This document shows, in pieces, positions 1 through 10,282 of a stretch of 64,000 nucleotides of DNA. The stretch comes from Castanea sativa (lineage: Eukaryota; Streptophyta; Magnoliopsida; Fagales; Fagaceae): assembly GCF_040712315.1 (NCBI RefSeq), contig NC_134015.1:50561964-50625963 (forward strand). The letters are read 5' to 3'. Below the pieces are notes generated by a model that saw nothing but the letters and a program-made list of their open reading frames with translations, was not told the origin of the DNA and did no database searches. Made by a program: the position numbers and the translations under genes. The number at the start of each line of letters is the position of its first letter. The first letter of the stretch is position 1.

Positions 1-1509
1 TTTTTGATATTTTTTTTCGTTACGTTACTTGAATATGAAGCAAGGCTTGTGAGAAATTTGCAGCGAAGAGATTCATATTATCTCATCGCAAAATTCACAT
101 ACTGAGCGAAACTGAACGAGAGGAAGAGATCGCGCACTCGCCGCACTCGCCGCATACAACAAAAAGCCTCTCTCACAAGTCACAAACAAAAAACGAAGCC
201 TCTCTTTGAGAGAAAACTAGTAGAGTCTTCTTCTTTTTTGTGAAGATTATGTATGCGATTCTCTTATGGAGGGAATACGAAGATTAAAAACCAATTTAAC
301 TTTTCCTCTAATTTTCTCGGAAAACAAACAGAAATCAAAGGGAGAGAAAAAAAAAACACACACACACACAAACAATGAGAGAGTTTTAGAATGTGATATT
401 ATATATATATGGAGATATGAGGAGAGAACACAGAAACACTACTCTTTTTCTTTTCTTTTTTGGAGGAAGGAAGGAGGGTAAGTCATTTTTTTTGACGTGT
501 ATTTCCCGGTCACCTTATGGATGGGTTACCGGTTATAGGCGGTTGATTTTATGCCACGTGTGCAAATTAGGGATCTGTTTGAATTTTACTGGAGCGTGGG
601 GAACACGGTCCAATTGGGAAAGGGCTATAGTGGCATTTTGGTGAATAAGGGAAATTAAGGAAGGGCATTTGCGTAAATTGGTTCTTGAATTTGGAAAAAT
701 TTGTTCGGTTTTGGGGAATTAGGGTTAGGGCAAGTTTGGAGGTTGGGGATAATTTGGTACGAGTGGTTGTTTATTGGAAAATTTTAAATAATTTCTAAAA
801 TGATAATGATGAAATTTGGTGTAAATCTTCTATCTTTTTAATTAAAACAAAAAAAAAATAGTCTTTAATATAATTTTACTTAACCAGAAAAAAATGAAGG
901 AGTTAGATTTAGACTAGTAATTTCGGTTTTGAATTTTTTTTTAATTTTTTAAATTGCTTAATTATAAGAATTTGTTCTCACCAGGGAAGCTTGTAGATTA
1001 ATAAGATAAGTTCTTTAAATCAACTTTTTTGAGTTTTATAATTATCTAGAATTGTGGCTGTTATCAAATGTGAAAGTGGGGTGGGCTAAACAGGGCCTAA
1101 CATTACCCAATTCTAAATGGGTTTCTTGTTTTTTGGGTCAAAGAGTTGAAACTTGGTGTTTTTTACTCTTTCTGAGTTATGGGCCTCTGGGTTGGCCTAT
1201 GTAGTTGAGGCAAGGCTTGAGCAGAGAGATGGACTATAGTAGTTTCTTTAGGAGGCTTTTGAGCTTGTTGCAGATGTAAAGGTCATTCAAGAGCATGGAT
1301 GGGCTTAACAGTAGAGCCCAACTCAACAAAAGACAACAAGAAATCAAGAACAGCCTCTATTAATAGCTGGAATTGCAGGTTGATCAACGGCGAAGTGAAG
1401 CTCTTCTTCTTCTTCTTCTTTTTCTTTTTCTTTTTTGTGTGGAGAATCTACAAAAGTGAAGCTGAGTCATTCAAATTAAATTTAAATGCACTTTATGTGC
1501 CAAGTGTCC
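1..1509. other. Left-edge non-coding DNA
   Basis: I find no coding region here. The short open frames are low-complexity or AT-rich and have no recognisable protein features. Bases 1-250 contain a run of CT/GA-rich tracts and two direct CGCACTCGCCG-like boxes near 133-152, resembling a 5' UTR or promoter-proximal sequence of a gene on the minus strand beyond the left edge. The remainder to 1509 is AT-rich with a TTC-rich tract at about 1401-1437. Confidence 0.5.
500..740 (-). promoter_or_regulatory. Candidate promoter elements (G-box, telo-box)
   Basis: A CACGTG G-box core lies at 555-560 within GCCACGTGTG. A telo-box-like AGGGTTAGGG lies at 721-730, which reads as CCCTAACCCT on the minus strand. 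Both motifs are known in plant promoters: G-boxes bind bZIP/bHLH factors, and telo-boxes are common upstream of translation and growth genes. The direction (towards the left edge) is inferred from the UTR-like sequence at 1-250. No gene is visible, so this stays tentative. Confidence 0.25.
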
Positions 1510-2437
1510 TTGTAATTGAACTGCAACCTAATACCAAGTATCATTCCAAATTTCCAATTATACTAGCATAATTTTATGTCAATTATATTTATATGCAAAT
1601 TCGTGTATTTAAACCTTAAATACATAAAAATTATTGTTTGTATATGTAACTATGAATGCGTGTACAATTTATTAGGGAAAAGTATTATCTAAAAATAAAG
1701 CGTAGTTTTTTTTTTGGAACATATCAAACATCATACTTTTTGTAGGGGTCAAAAACACTGACATTGAATAACAAACCTAATGAAAATGATCAACACAGCT
1801 AATTTGTATGAAATGAGAGGATAATCCACAATGGGAGGATTAAATAGAAAGATTAAAGATCAAGATGAACAAATAAATTGTTTCACTAAAAATTTGCTTT
1901 CGCCAAGATACATAAATTATAGTCAGACTATTACAAGGTTTTTTCTCTCTATTTTCCCATTTCAAACTCCAATCCCCTCCTGAGTCCTGAGGGTTAGGTC
2001 TCCCTTTTATCTCCATTTTTCCTCCATTTCTAGTTGTTCATTATCTTACTGGATGTCAAAGGAAACTAATCCTATAAGACATTTCTTCTCCTACTTTTTG
2101 ATCATAAATGAAGACTTTTGGGATGTCTTTACTGTTTAGGCCGTTCATTTATCATTCAACACGACTAACGTTAGGTAGGAACATCTAATTAATGCGGAGG
2201 TGATTGTTGTTTTGGGTTCTGCGTCCTTCTCCTTGTGTCCTCGGCAATAATTCGGGTTGAGATATCATCCTCAGTTACACTGTTCATCTTTCCTTGGTAG
2301 AGGACTTCTCGAATTACCTTGGAGGAAAACTAGAGTCATCATGTGGCCTTCCTAGGCCATCAGGCCTATAATGCTCAGGTTTGGGTTTGGTCCAAGCCAT
2401 TGTTCTAAAGGGCTCCCCCAACCCATGATCCACTTAG

Positions 2438-4360
2438 GGTGAGTTTAGTTGGGCTTTTTGAAAAAATGCATAATGAAAAAGTTGAGTTTTTAAAAAGTGC
2501 ATAATGAAAAAGTGATTTTTCAAAAAGCTGAGTGTTTGGTAAAAGCTGTTAAAAAGTACTTTTTAAAAAAGCTGAGTGTTTGGCTAGCATTTATAAAAGT
2601 TGCAGTTTAAGAGATAAATTACCAAAAAGGACAATGTATATATAAGGGAGTTTATTTCATACTTAAATCAACTACTTCATATACTTAAATCAATTTTTCT
2701 CTTTCTAAAAAAATTATTTTTTTTCTCATCAATATTAGCTAATAATAACCTACCACTTAAGATTTATTGTGAAAGTATTGTGAAAATATTGTGATAAAAA
2801 TTGATACTGATTTTAATTTGAACATACTATTAAAAAAAATTTCTATAAAAATTATTTTTTTCTCACCAATATTAGCTAATAATAACCTACCACTTAAGAT
2901 TTATTGTGAAAGTATTGTGAAAATATTGTGATAAAAATTGATACTGATTTTAATTTGAACATACTATTAAAAAAAAATTTCTATAAAAATTATTTTTTTC
3001 TCACCAATATTAGCTAATAATAACCTACCACTTAAGATTTATTGTGAAAGTATTGTGAAAATATTGTGATAAAAATTGATACTGATTTTAATTTGAACAT
3101 ACTATTAAAAAAAAAAATTTATAAAAATTATTTTTTCTCACCAATATTAGCTAATAATAACCTACCACTTAAGATTTATTGTGAAAGTATTGTGAAAATA
3201 TTGTGATAAAAATTAATACTGATTAAAATTTGAACGTACTATTAAAATTATTTTTTTCTCTTTCTATAAAAATTATTTTTTTCTCACCAATATTATTTAA
3301 TAATAACTTACCACTTAAGATTTATTGTGAAAATATTGTGATAAAAATTAATACTGATTAAAATTTGAACGTACTATTAAAATTTTTTTTTTCTTTCTAT
3401 AAAAATTATTTTTTTCTCACCAATATTTACTAATAATAATTTACCACTTAAAATTTATTATAAAAATATTGTAAAAATATTGTAATAACATTCTCTTCTT
3501 TTTCTTTTTTTTTATCTTTTTTTTCTCCTCCACACGTTACTGCATTTCCTTATCTTTCCCTTTTTTTTTCTTTTTTCTTTTTTCCACTCTTTTTTTCTCC
3601 TCCACCCACGTATAACTCATTTCCTTTATTTCCTTCTTTCCTCACTTTTCCCAGCCACTTCTCCCATTCTCTAGAGCATTCCACAGAGCTCTCCAACTTC
3701 CTCTTGTGTTTTTTTTTTTTTTTTCTTCTTCTTCTTCTGCAAGAACTCATCCATCCACAGAGGTACTCCCCATCTCTTTTTTCATCTTTTTTCTTTATTT
3801 CTTTATTTCGTATTTCCTTCTTTATTCTTTTTTTTTCACACTCCATAGAAGATGATGATGAAGAAGATGAAGATGATTGAAACATAAGGATTTTGGGATT
3901 TTGGGTTTGATTTTGAGTTGATTTTGGATTTTGAGTTGATTTTTTTTTTTTGGTGGATTTTGGGTTTGATTTTGAGTTGGGTTTGGGATGGATTTTCTAA
4001 TGGGATTTGAGTTGATATTAAGTGATTTTGTGTTGATCAGATTAGAGAAATAAATTAAAAAAAAAAAAAAAAAAACTGAGGAAGAGGCAGAGGCATGAGT
4101 GAACTTGATGAGAGGTGTTGAAGAAGACGAAGAAAGGAGAATTTGGTAATTGTCCAAGATTGTTCAACGGATACCTTAGAACGCGCACTGGCTTTTGGCA
4201 AAATGGACCGGAGGAGCTCCATAAGGGATTGCGCGTTTTATGCCTTAACTAAAAACGCAACTTTTGAAAAAAGTTGCGTTTTGGGCTGAACCAAACACGC
4301 ATAAATGTCTGACTTTTTGAAAAAGTGGCGTTTTGGGCTCAAAACGTTGAACCAAACGGG
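2438..4360. mobile_element. Non-autonomous TIR DNA transposon (1.9 kb)
   Basis: This insertion inside the solo LTR is flanked by the direct repeat CACTTAG (2431-2437 and 4361-4367). Its ends are related inverted repeats, GGTGAGTTTAGTT on the left and CCCGTTTGGTTC on the right strand, and subterminal TTTTTGAAAAA-type motifs occur at both ends. A 7-8 bp TSD fits a hAT-like element, but superfamily assignment is inference. No transposase ORF is present. The interior holds a 137-bp tandem array and a CT-rich segment (3490-3840). Confidence 0.65.
2712..3490. repeat. 137-bp tandem array, six units
   Basis: The box TACCACTTAA recurs at 2751, 2888, 3026, 3163 and 3309, with a variant at 3442, giving spacings of 137, 138, 137, 146 and 133 bases. 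Each monomer contains AATAATAACCTACCACTTAA followed by repeated ATTGTGAAA motifs. The first four units are nearly identical and the last two are more diverged. The monomer resembles one arm of the MITE at 23639-23790. Confidence 0.9.
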
Positions 4361-4387
4361 CACTTAGTGGGGTGCCTACCCCCTACA

Positions 4388-4747
4388 CGTTTAAGTACGG
4401 CATTTAAAACCTTAGACTCATAAATGTGTATTTCATGTGTGGAGATAGGATTTGTTTAGTGTTTTTATTTTATTTTATTTGGGATTCATGAAAGTCTAGG
4501 ATTTAAAGTATCTTGCTTAAAAGTATCGGATTTGACATGTCCCAATGATAAAAGTATGTTTTTTTTTTTGGTACTTTCCCAAATTTATTACTTATAAATA
4601 TAAAACCTTCACACAACTCTATATGTTTGTATATGTATATATACACAAAACTTTCACCAAACTTTGTGTGTGTGTTTGTATAATTATAGTTATTTTTAAG
4701 TGTACTCGTGCATATCTAGGGGTTATAAGCTGGTTATTTATTAGACA
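4388..4747. other. Unit A non-coding sequence
   Basis: AT-rich sequence resuming unit A after the solo LTR. It aligns with 8235-8545 of unit B. No gene is seen. Confidence 0.5.
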
Positions 4748-5130
4748 ATAATACAATTTTGGTTTCTACATTTTACGGTCACTATTAATTTGGTCCCTAT
4801 ATTTTGGTAGCAATCAGTTTGGTATTTGTTATTTTAAATTTGTAGTCAATTTGGTCTCTACTACCAAATCATAGCTTTTCTTGCATTATCTTAGAAACCA
4901 AACACAATCATATTTACCAATCTCCAACTTGTGTAGACACAAATATCAACTCAGCAACTAAAGAAAATGTAGATTTGGACCCATAATGACTTCAAGTTAA
5001 AAATACTATGAATCAAATTGACTACAATTGGAAAATAATTGAGGCTAATTTGACTTTTTTCAAAATTTAGGGACCAAATCGATTACTACCAAAATATAGT
5101 GATCAGGTTGACAATAACCCAATAATGTAA
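4748..5130. mobile_element. MITE with long inverted ends (unit A copy)
   Basis: The left arm (TTTTGGTTTCTACATTTTAC and following TTTGGTCCCTATATTTTGG) is inverted on the right at 5060-5125, where the complement of 'tttggtcccta' and 'tattttggtag' is found. A related element sits at the matching place in unit B (8543-8974), so the insertion predates the segmental duplication. No ORF is present. Foldback elements with such ends are common in plants, often assigned to Mutator-like families; I do not assign one here. Confidence 0.6.
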
Positions 5131-6174
5131 TGACTATTGATATTTTTGCCTATTATTTGAATATAATTACGTGTAAAGTCTCATTGGTTTGAGACTTTAA
5201 GTAATGCACATTAGCCTTACATAAAGGCACTGCATGTTTGAAATACACATCTTACCTATAATGCATTTATCTCATACTTTTTGTATTTATCACATTTTTT
5301 ATATGATAATTAGTTATTTATATATTGTGTTAATGGAAACATAAGGCAATTATGGTCATTTCACATAGAGTTTTGTAGCAAAACTTTTATTCATTTGACA
5401 AAGATGATAGATTTTTTAATCAATTGATTCAGAATGCATGTAAAAAATCAGATATGTACATGGAGTATTGGAGGAAACTATATGTTTGGGATTTGAATAC
5501 AATACAGAACCTTAAGATAAAATAGCGGATGCATTAAAGTATAAATGAAGTCAGTGAGATATTGTGTTGATATTAGGGAGTACAAGCGTTTTTAAGACAA
5601 ACTTGCATTCAAACACTACTTTTAGAAATAGTCACCGTAGCATATCTACCAAAATCGTTCATTATCAAATGCATTGGTAGGTAAAATCAATGAGATAATT
5701 GCTTTTGGGTTTAGAGGATTTCAATAGACCTATGTGTTATCAAGAAGAGATAGGAAAATTCTTAAATAAAATAACATATCAGGCTTTGATGCAAATATTA
5801 TCAACAAGTTGAAATGTGGATAATTTTGCAATAATTTTAATTATGTGGATTACTTGAAACATGAAGATGTTTTTATAATTTTTTAATGTCTTGAGCTAGC
5901 ATATTCATTGTTTTACTTTTATCTATATAATAAAACATGGATTAGTTAAGATATATTTTAATAAACAATTGTTAGATCCAATAGTGGATAGTAATCACCA
6001 TCCAGTAGTAGCGGATGGTGATCACCACAAATTGTTAATATTGAGTTATTTTAGTACATCTTATTCTCAACTATATGGATTTTAATATTGTGTATTTATT
6101 TGGTTAAAGGTAGACTTTAATGAAATAGGCTTGCAATTTTAGTTTTCACAATGGAAAGTTCATATCCTCTACTT

Positions 6175-6423
6175 GTTATAATATTGGTTTTTCCGATTAA
6201 AACCCATACACTCTTATACTCTCTCTAACCCATATATATACACACATATTTGTATTGTTATAGTATTGGTTTTTCCAATTAAAACCCATACACACTTATA
6301 CTCTCTCTAACCCATATATATACACACATATTTGTATTGTTATAGTATTGGTTTTTCCAATTAAAACCCATACACACTTATACTCTCTCTAACCCATATA
6401 TACACACACATATTTGTATTGTA
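6175..6423 (+). repeat. 82-bp minisatellite, three units
   Basis: The sequence ATTGGTTTTTCC starts at 6183, 6265 and 6347, a strict 82-base period. Each unit has AAAACCCATACAC, TCTCTCTAACCCATATATA and TTGTATTGT boxes. The copies are almost identical, so the expansion is recent. It is absent from unit B, so it arose after the duplication. Confidence 0.92.
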
Positions 6424-7207
6424 GTGGGTTAAGTGTGTGTGCCTTGAATACGGAGAGAGGGAAGCTAATAAAGACATGTAGCTCTCCTTCATCCATCCCA
6501 CACATAGCCAGTTGGCCAGTTTTAGCAAAGAACTTGTGGCTTATTTTCTCATTCTCATGGAATATTCCTCAGATGTTTATCAACTTATTATTTTGTTACA
6601 AATCTATGCTAGTGATTTTAGAAAGTCTAAAATATTATATTATCCTATTTACTATTTGGATGCGTGGTTGAAGTTGTTTTCAACATGTGACATGCTAGGA
6701 AGATCTAGATTAAGCATTCCTTGGTCACCATGGTTTAGAAGATTGGTTATACTAAGCAATGTTTCTTTCACCTTCACACCTTATTATTAAGCTTTTGAAC
6801 TTAGATAAAAGGTTGTAGAGAGTGATGTTCTATTTATTAAATTTTTAGATTGAATATAATGTAACTAGGGTCAACGTTATATACTTTTCTTATATTGTAC
6901 TTAGGATCAAATCTTTGTAACTTTTTTCTTATTATGTAAATTCAATTATTCAATTGTTAAATGAAATTCAATTTACTGTATCTTTATTGTTATTTTTAAA
7001 AAGAAAATATGTGGTGACTTCGTATAAAACCATTAAATTAGGGAATCATTTAAAGTAGAATTTATATTTTAATGGATATTACTGTGAACTCACCCACTTC
7101 ACGTGGATTTGGTCCAATGGGTCGTGGGGCCTCTTGTGCTTCTTGTAGAGGAAAAATTATTGACTAGCTCGTTTTTTTTTTTTTTGAATGAGCCTTATGT
7201 TGTTGTT

Positions 7208-7209
<2 letters not shown>

Positions 7210-7245
<36 letters not shown>
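7210..7245. repeat. Poly(T) run of about 36 bases
   Basis: An uninterrupted T tract within unit A. Its length may be unreliable in assembly. The matching place in unit B has a shorter, mixed T-rich tract (about 11230-11275). Confidence 0.9.
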
Positions 7246-7252
<7 letters not shown>

Positions 7253-8542
7253 GAACATTTGATGTGTTTGAGTATTGAGCCTCATTATGGACCGTGTTAG
7301 CATTCCCCCCTCCCCCCCACCATAGATATGTGGATTCATGAAGCTAGACGTTTATTGTCACTTCATGTGTCCCCCAAAAATAGATCATGATTCAGAGCTC
7401 CTAAAGAGAATTTAACAAGATTCTAAGTTATTAGCACACATTATTAATGAGAATTTATGAATTAAGTTATACAATATTCAATCTAACCTCACCTAATTTA
7501 AATTCATAGAGAAAATAAGCACATGAATATCTACATCAAGTCAACTTCTCGTACATTGTATAAAACAATGAATTCATTTAAGCTTTTCGTTTTCTTTTTC
7601 CTTTTAAAAGAAAACAATTCATCTAAGCTTATCTCAAATCACTACAAACAATACAATTTCTTAAAGCCTTGATATACTCCAACTATGTTGTGCCGAATAA
7701 ATATTAAAGCATTATTGAGTTTTAGATATAACTGCTTTTTGTACAAAATATACTCATCGACACTTTTCAATAAGATTACTGTAGTTAGTGTCAAAATGTC
7801 AAAAATCTTATAACTTAACTGATTCACACCTCGTTTGTCCATGATCTCCAAAATTCAAATCACAACTCCACAATTGTAACTATTGAATTATCGGAAAAAT
7901 AAATAGTGCCAAAACAATGCTAAGTTCAATGGACCTATATCAAGTCCTTAATATGTTTTTTTGTCTTTTTTTTTTTTCATTGATCTGAAATATAAATAAT
8001 GAAGGCTTGTAATTGGACTACATCTTAATACCAAGTGTCATTCCAATTATACCAGTATAATTTTATGTCAATTATATTCATATATAAATTCATGTTTTTA
8101 AAAATATTTTATTCAAATTTATAATGTGTGTATGTAATACTATGAATGTGGACAATTAATTAGTGGAAAGTACTACCAAAAAAATACTTGTAGTTTTATC
8201 TTTGGAACATATTAAACATCATACTTTTAAATATAACATTTTAGACCCAGACTTTCATAAATGTGTATTTCATGTGTGAAGATTGATTTGCTTAATGGGT
8301 TATTTTTTGGATAAATGAAAGTCTAGGATTTAAAGCATCTTACTTAAAAGTCCAGGGTTTAAATCATCTTACTTAAAAGTCTAGAGTTTAATATGTCCCA
8401 GTGATAAAAGTATGTTTTTTTTTTTGGTATTTTTCCAAATTTATTACTTATAAATAGAAAACACACAAGTACATAGGACTCTAGTTATTTTTAATTGCAT
8501 TCATGCATATCCATTGAGGTTATAAGTTGGCTATTAATTAAG

Positions 8543-8974
8543 TGAAAATTCCATTTTGGTCTCTACATTTTGGGGTTATTGTCGATTTGGTATTTATATT
8601 TTTATAGCTATCAATTTGGTCCATACTATCAAATCATAGCTTTTCTTGTACTTTCTTAGCACCCAAACATAATAAAACAAATCAAATTTATCATCTTCAA
8701 CTCTAGTAGACATAAATATCAACTCAGCAACTAAATAACACATATATGGACATAGAATAACTGCAAATTGAAAAAAATAGGAATTAAATATAATACAAAT
8801 TGAAAATAACATGAACCAATTTGATTGCTACGAAAATTTATAGATGAAATTGACTAAAAGTTAAAAACAATATAGACCAAATTGATTACTTCCAAAATAT
8901 AATGATCAAATTGACAATAGCCCCAAAATGTAAAGATCAAGATGATATTTTGGTCTATTTGTTACGATTGATTC
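8543..8974. mobile_element. MITE with long inverted ends (unit B copy)
   Basis: The left arm TTTTGGTCTCTACATTTTGG reappears inverted near 8930-8970. Internally, 'ggttattgtcgatttggt' near 8575 is mirrored near 8910. It is the duplicate of 4748-5130, and its outer ends are better preserved than in unit A. No ORF is present. Confidence 0.65.
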
Positions 8975-9121
8975 TCCAAGTAATAAATACTAAACTATAA
9001 TTATTACATGTAATAGTCTCTTGGTTTGAGACTTTATGAAATGCACACCAAATTTTTTTTCTTTTTTTAATGTAATGCACATTAGCGTTGCTTACTACAT
9101 GTTAGGAATACATATTTTACC

Positions 9122-9983
9122 TGTAGGGTTGATGGGCCCGTAATCTATGTTGGGCCGACCTACGGGTACTCGTAAAGCTAAAAGCCCAACCCGGAGGTGT
9201 TAATTAGTCTGAAGATAAGCAATGCCCCTCTATAAGGCAATATGGGAAGAGGAAGAAGTCATGGTTGGATAAGACATTCCAAAGTATGATGTCTGAGGAT
9301 GGAAACATGCTCGGCTACCTGTAGCCGAGGACGGAATTATTCTCGGCTACTTGAAGCCGAGGACAGAATTGTTCTCGACTACCTGAAGCCGAGGTGGGAA
9401 AGGGTGATTTAGCAGTTCAAGGGTGTTATTCCTGAACATCCAGAGCACAAAGGTGAAGATAATGAGAGTAAAAGATAAGAAGGGAGGATACGAAATATAT
9501 AGGATAAAGCTGCTACCACCGCATTGAAGACTCTGCAACTATTCCTCTGGCCGCATTAATGAGGAAGTGATGCCTGAACGTCATAATTCAGTCTTCCAGC
9601 TACCACCAAGGACTTTAGGGAAAATGTTGATGGGATAAGTATCTAAATGAAGCCGTTGATCCACACGTGGAGGAAAAGAGAGATGGAGGAAGAGGATAAT
9701 ATAAAAGGCGGACGGAGGGCAGAAAGAGGGGGGAGGAAAAATGATCTTTCATTGTAATGAACACTGAATAGTAATACAAGTGGTCCTCGACATTTGCTTT
9801 GAGGAGATTTTCTGTTAGTCAATGGTCATGGTGTATGATTGTAGCAATCTAGCCTAACATTTACGTTATCCAACATCCATAAACCTAGATTAGAAGCCCA
9901 CTCTCTATAAATTTTATTGTTTTGGGCTCTTTGGGCCAGTTCCATTTATATTATCGGGTCCTGGTGCAACTTTTGTCCTTACA
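9122..9983 (+). mobile_element. Solo LTR with perfect 5-bp TSD
   Basis: It runs from TGTAGGGTTGATGGGCC to TTTTGTCCTTACA, 862 bases, and is flanked on both sides by TTACC (9117-9121, 9984-9988). Unit A keeps the empty site CTTACCTAT near 5254, which proves the insertion came after the duplication. Internal marks match the Tat LTRs at 35491 and 55813: GGCCGCATTAATGAGGAAGT, CACACGTGGA, a TATA-like AATATAAAAGG near 9700 and a poly(A)-region-like GGGCTCTTTGGGCC near 9930. A threefold CTCGGCTAC-GCCGAGGA motif lies at 9310-9392. Confidence 0.92.
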
Positions 9984-10223
9984 TTACCTATCATATTTCT
10001 AACATCTATCTCATACTTTTTGTATTTTTCACCATTTTTATATGATAACCAATTATTTATGTAGTATGTTAATTGTAACATAAGGTGATTAGCAAAACTT
10101 TTATTGATATGACAGAAACAAGAGAAATTTTAATTAATTAGCTTAGAAATTTTAATTAATGAGCTAATTAATTAAAATTAAAATTTAATTTTAATTAATT
10201 AGCTCATAATTAACTTTTATTGT

Positions 10224-10225
<2 letters not shown>

Positions 10226-10279
<54 letters not shown>
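10226..10279. repeat. (AT)n microsatellite
   Basis: About 27 AT dinucleotides. The preceding 10120-10210 is an unusually self-complementary stretch built from TTAATTAATTAGCT and its inverse, likely cruciform- or hairpin-prone. Confidence 0.95.

Positions 10280-10282
<3 letters not shown>

Larger units (their letters stand above)
1741..4387 (-). mobile_element. Solo LTR, interrupted by a TIR element
   Basis: The insertion begins TGTAGGGGTC and ends CCCCCTACA. Imperfect 5-bp flanks are CTTTT (1736-1740) and CGTTT (4388-4392). Unit B has the uninterrupted sequence at the matching place (about 8225), which fixes the boundaries. Read on the minus strand it carries the same boxes as the other LTRs in this window, such as CTCCGCATTAAT and 'ccgaggac'-type motifs. 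No internal gag-pol sequence is present, so it is best read as a solo LTR. It was later split by the element at 2438-4360. Confidence 0.7.
1510..8006 (+). repeat. Segmental tandem duplication, unit A
   Basis: This is the first copy of a direct tandem duplication of non-coding DNA. It matches 8007-12329 in the same order along its length. For example 1510-1735 matches 8007-8225, 4395-5400 matches 8235-10110, 5460-5630 matches 10283-10440, 6820-6930 matches 10885-10990, 7080-7170 matches 11135-11220 and 7860-7990 matches 12190-12320. Unit A is longer mainly because of the insertion at 1741-4387. Divergence is substantial, with many indels, so the duplication is old. Confidence 0.8.

Noticed and set aside
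3822..4157. 111-aa Asn/Pro/Lys-rich frame on the minus strand
   Set aside because: Translation of degenerate GATTTTGAGTT-type repeats inside the TIR element; low complexity.
6414..6790. Two overlapping frames (85 and 92 aa) after the 82-bp repeats
   Set aside because: No recognisable features, and the corresponding region of unit B is not open.
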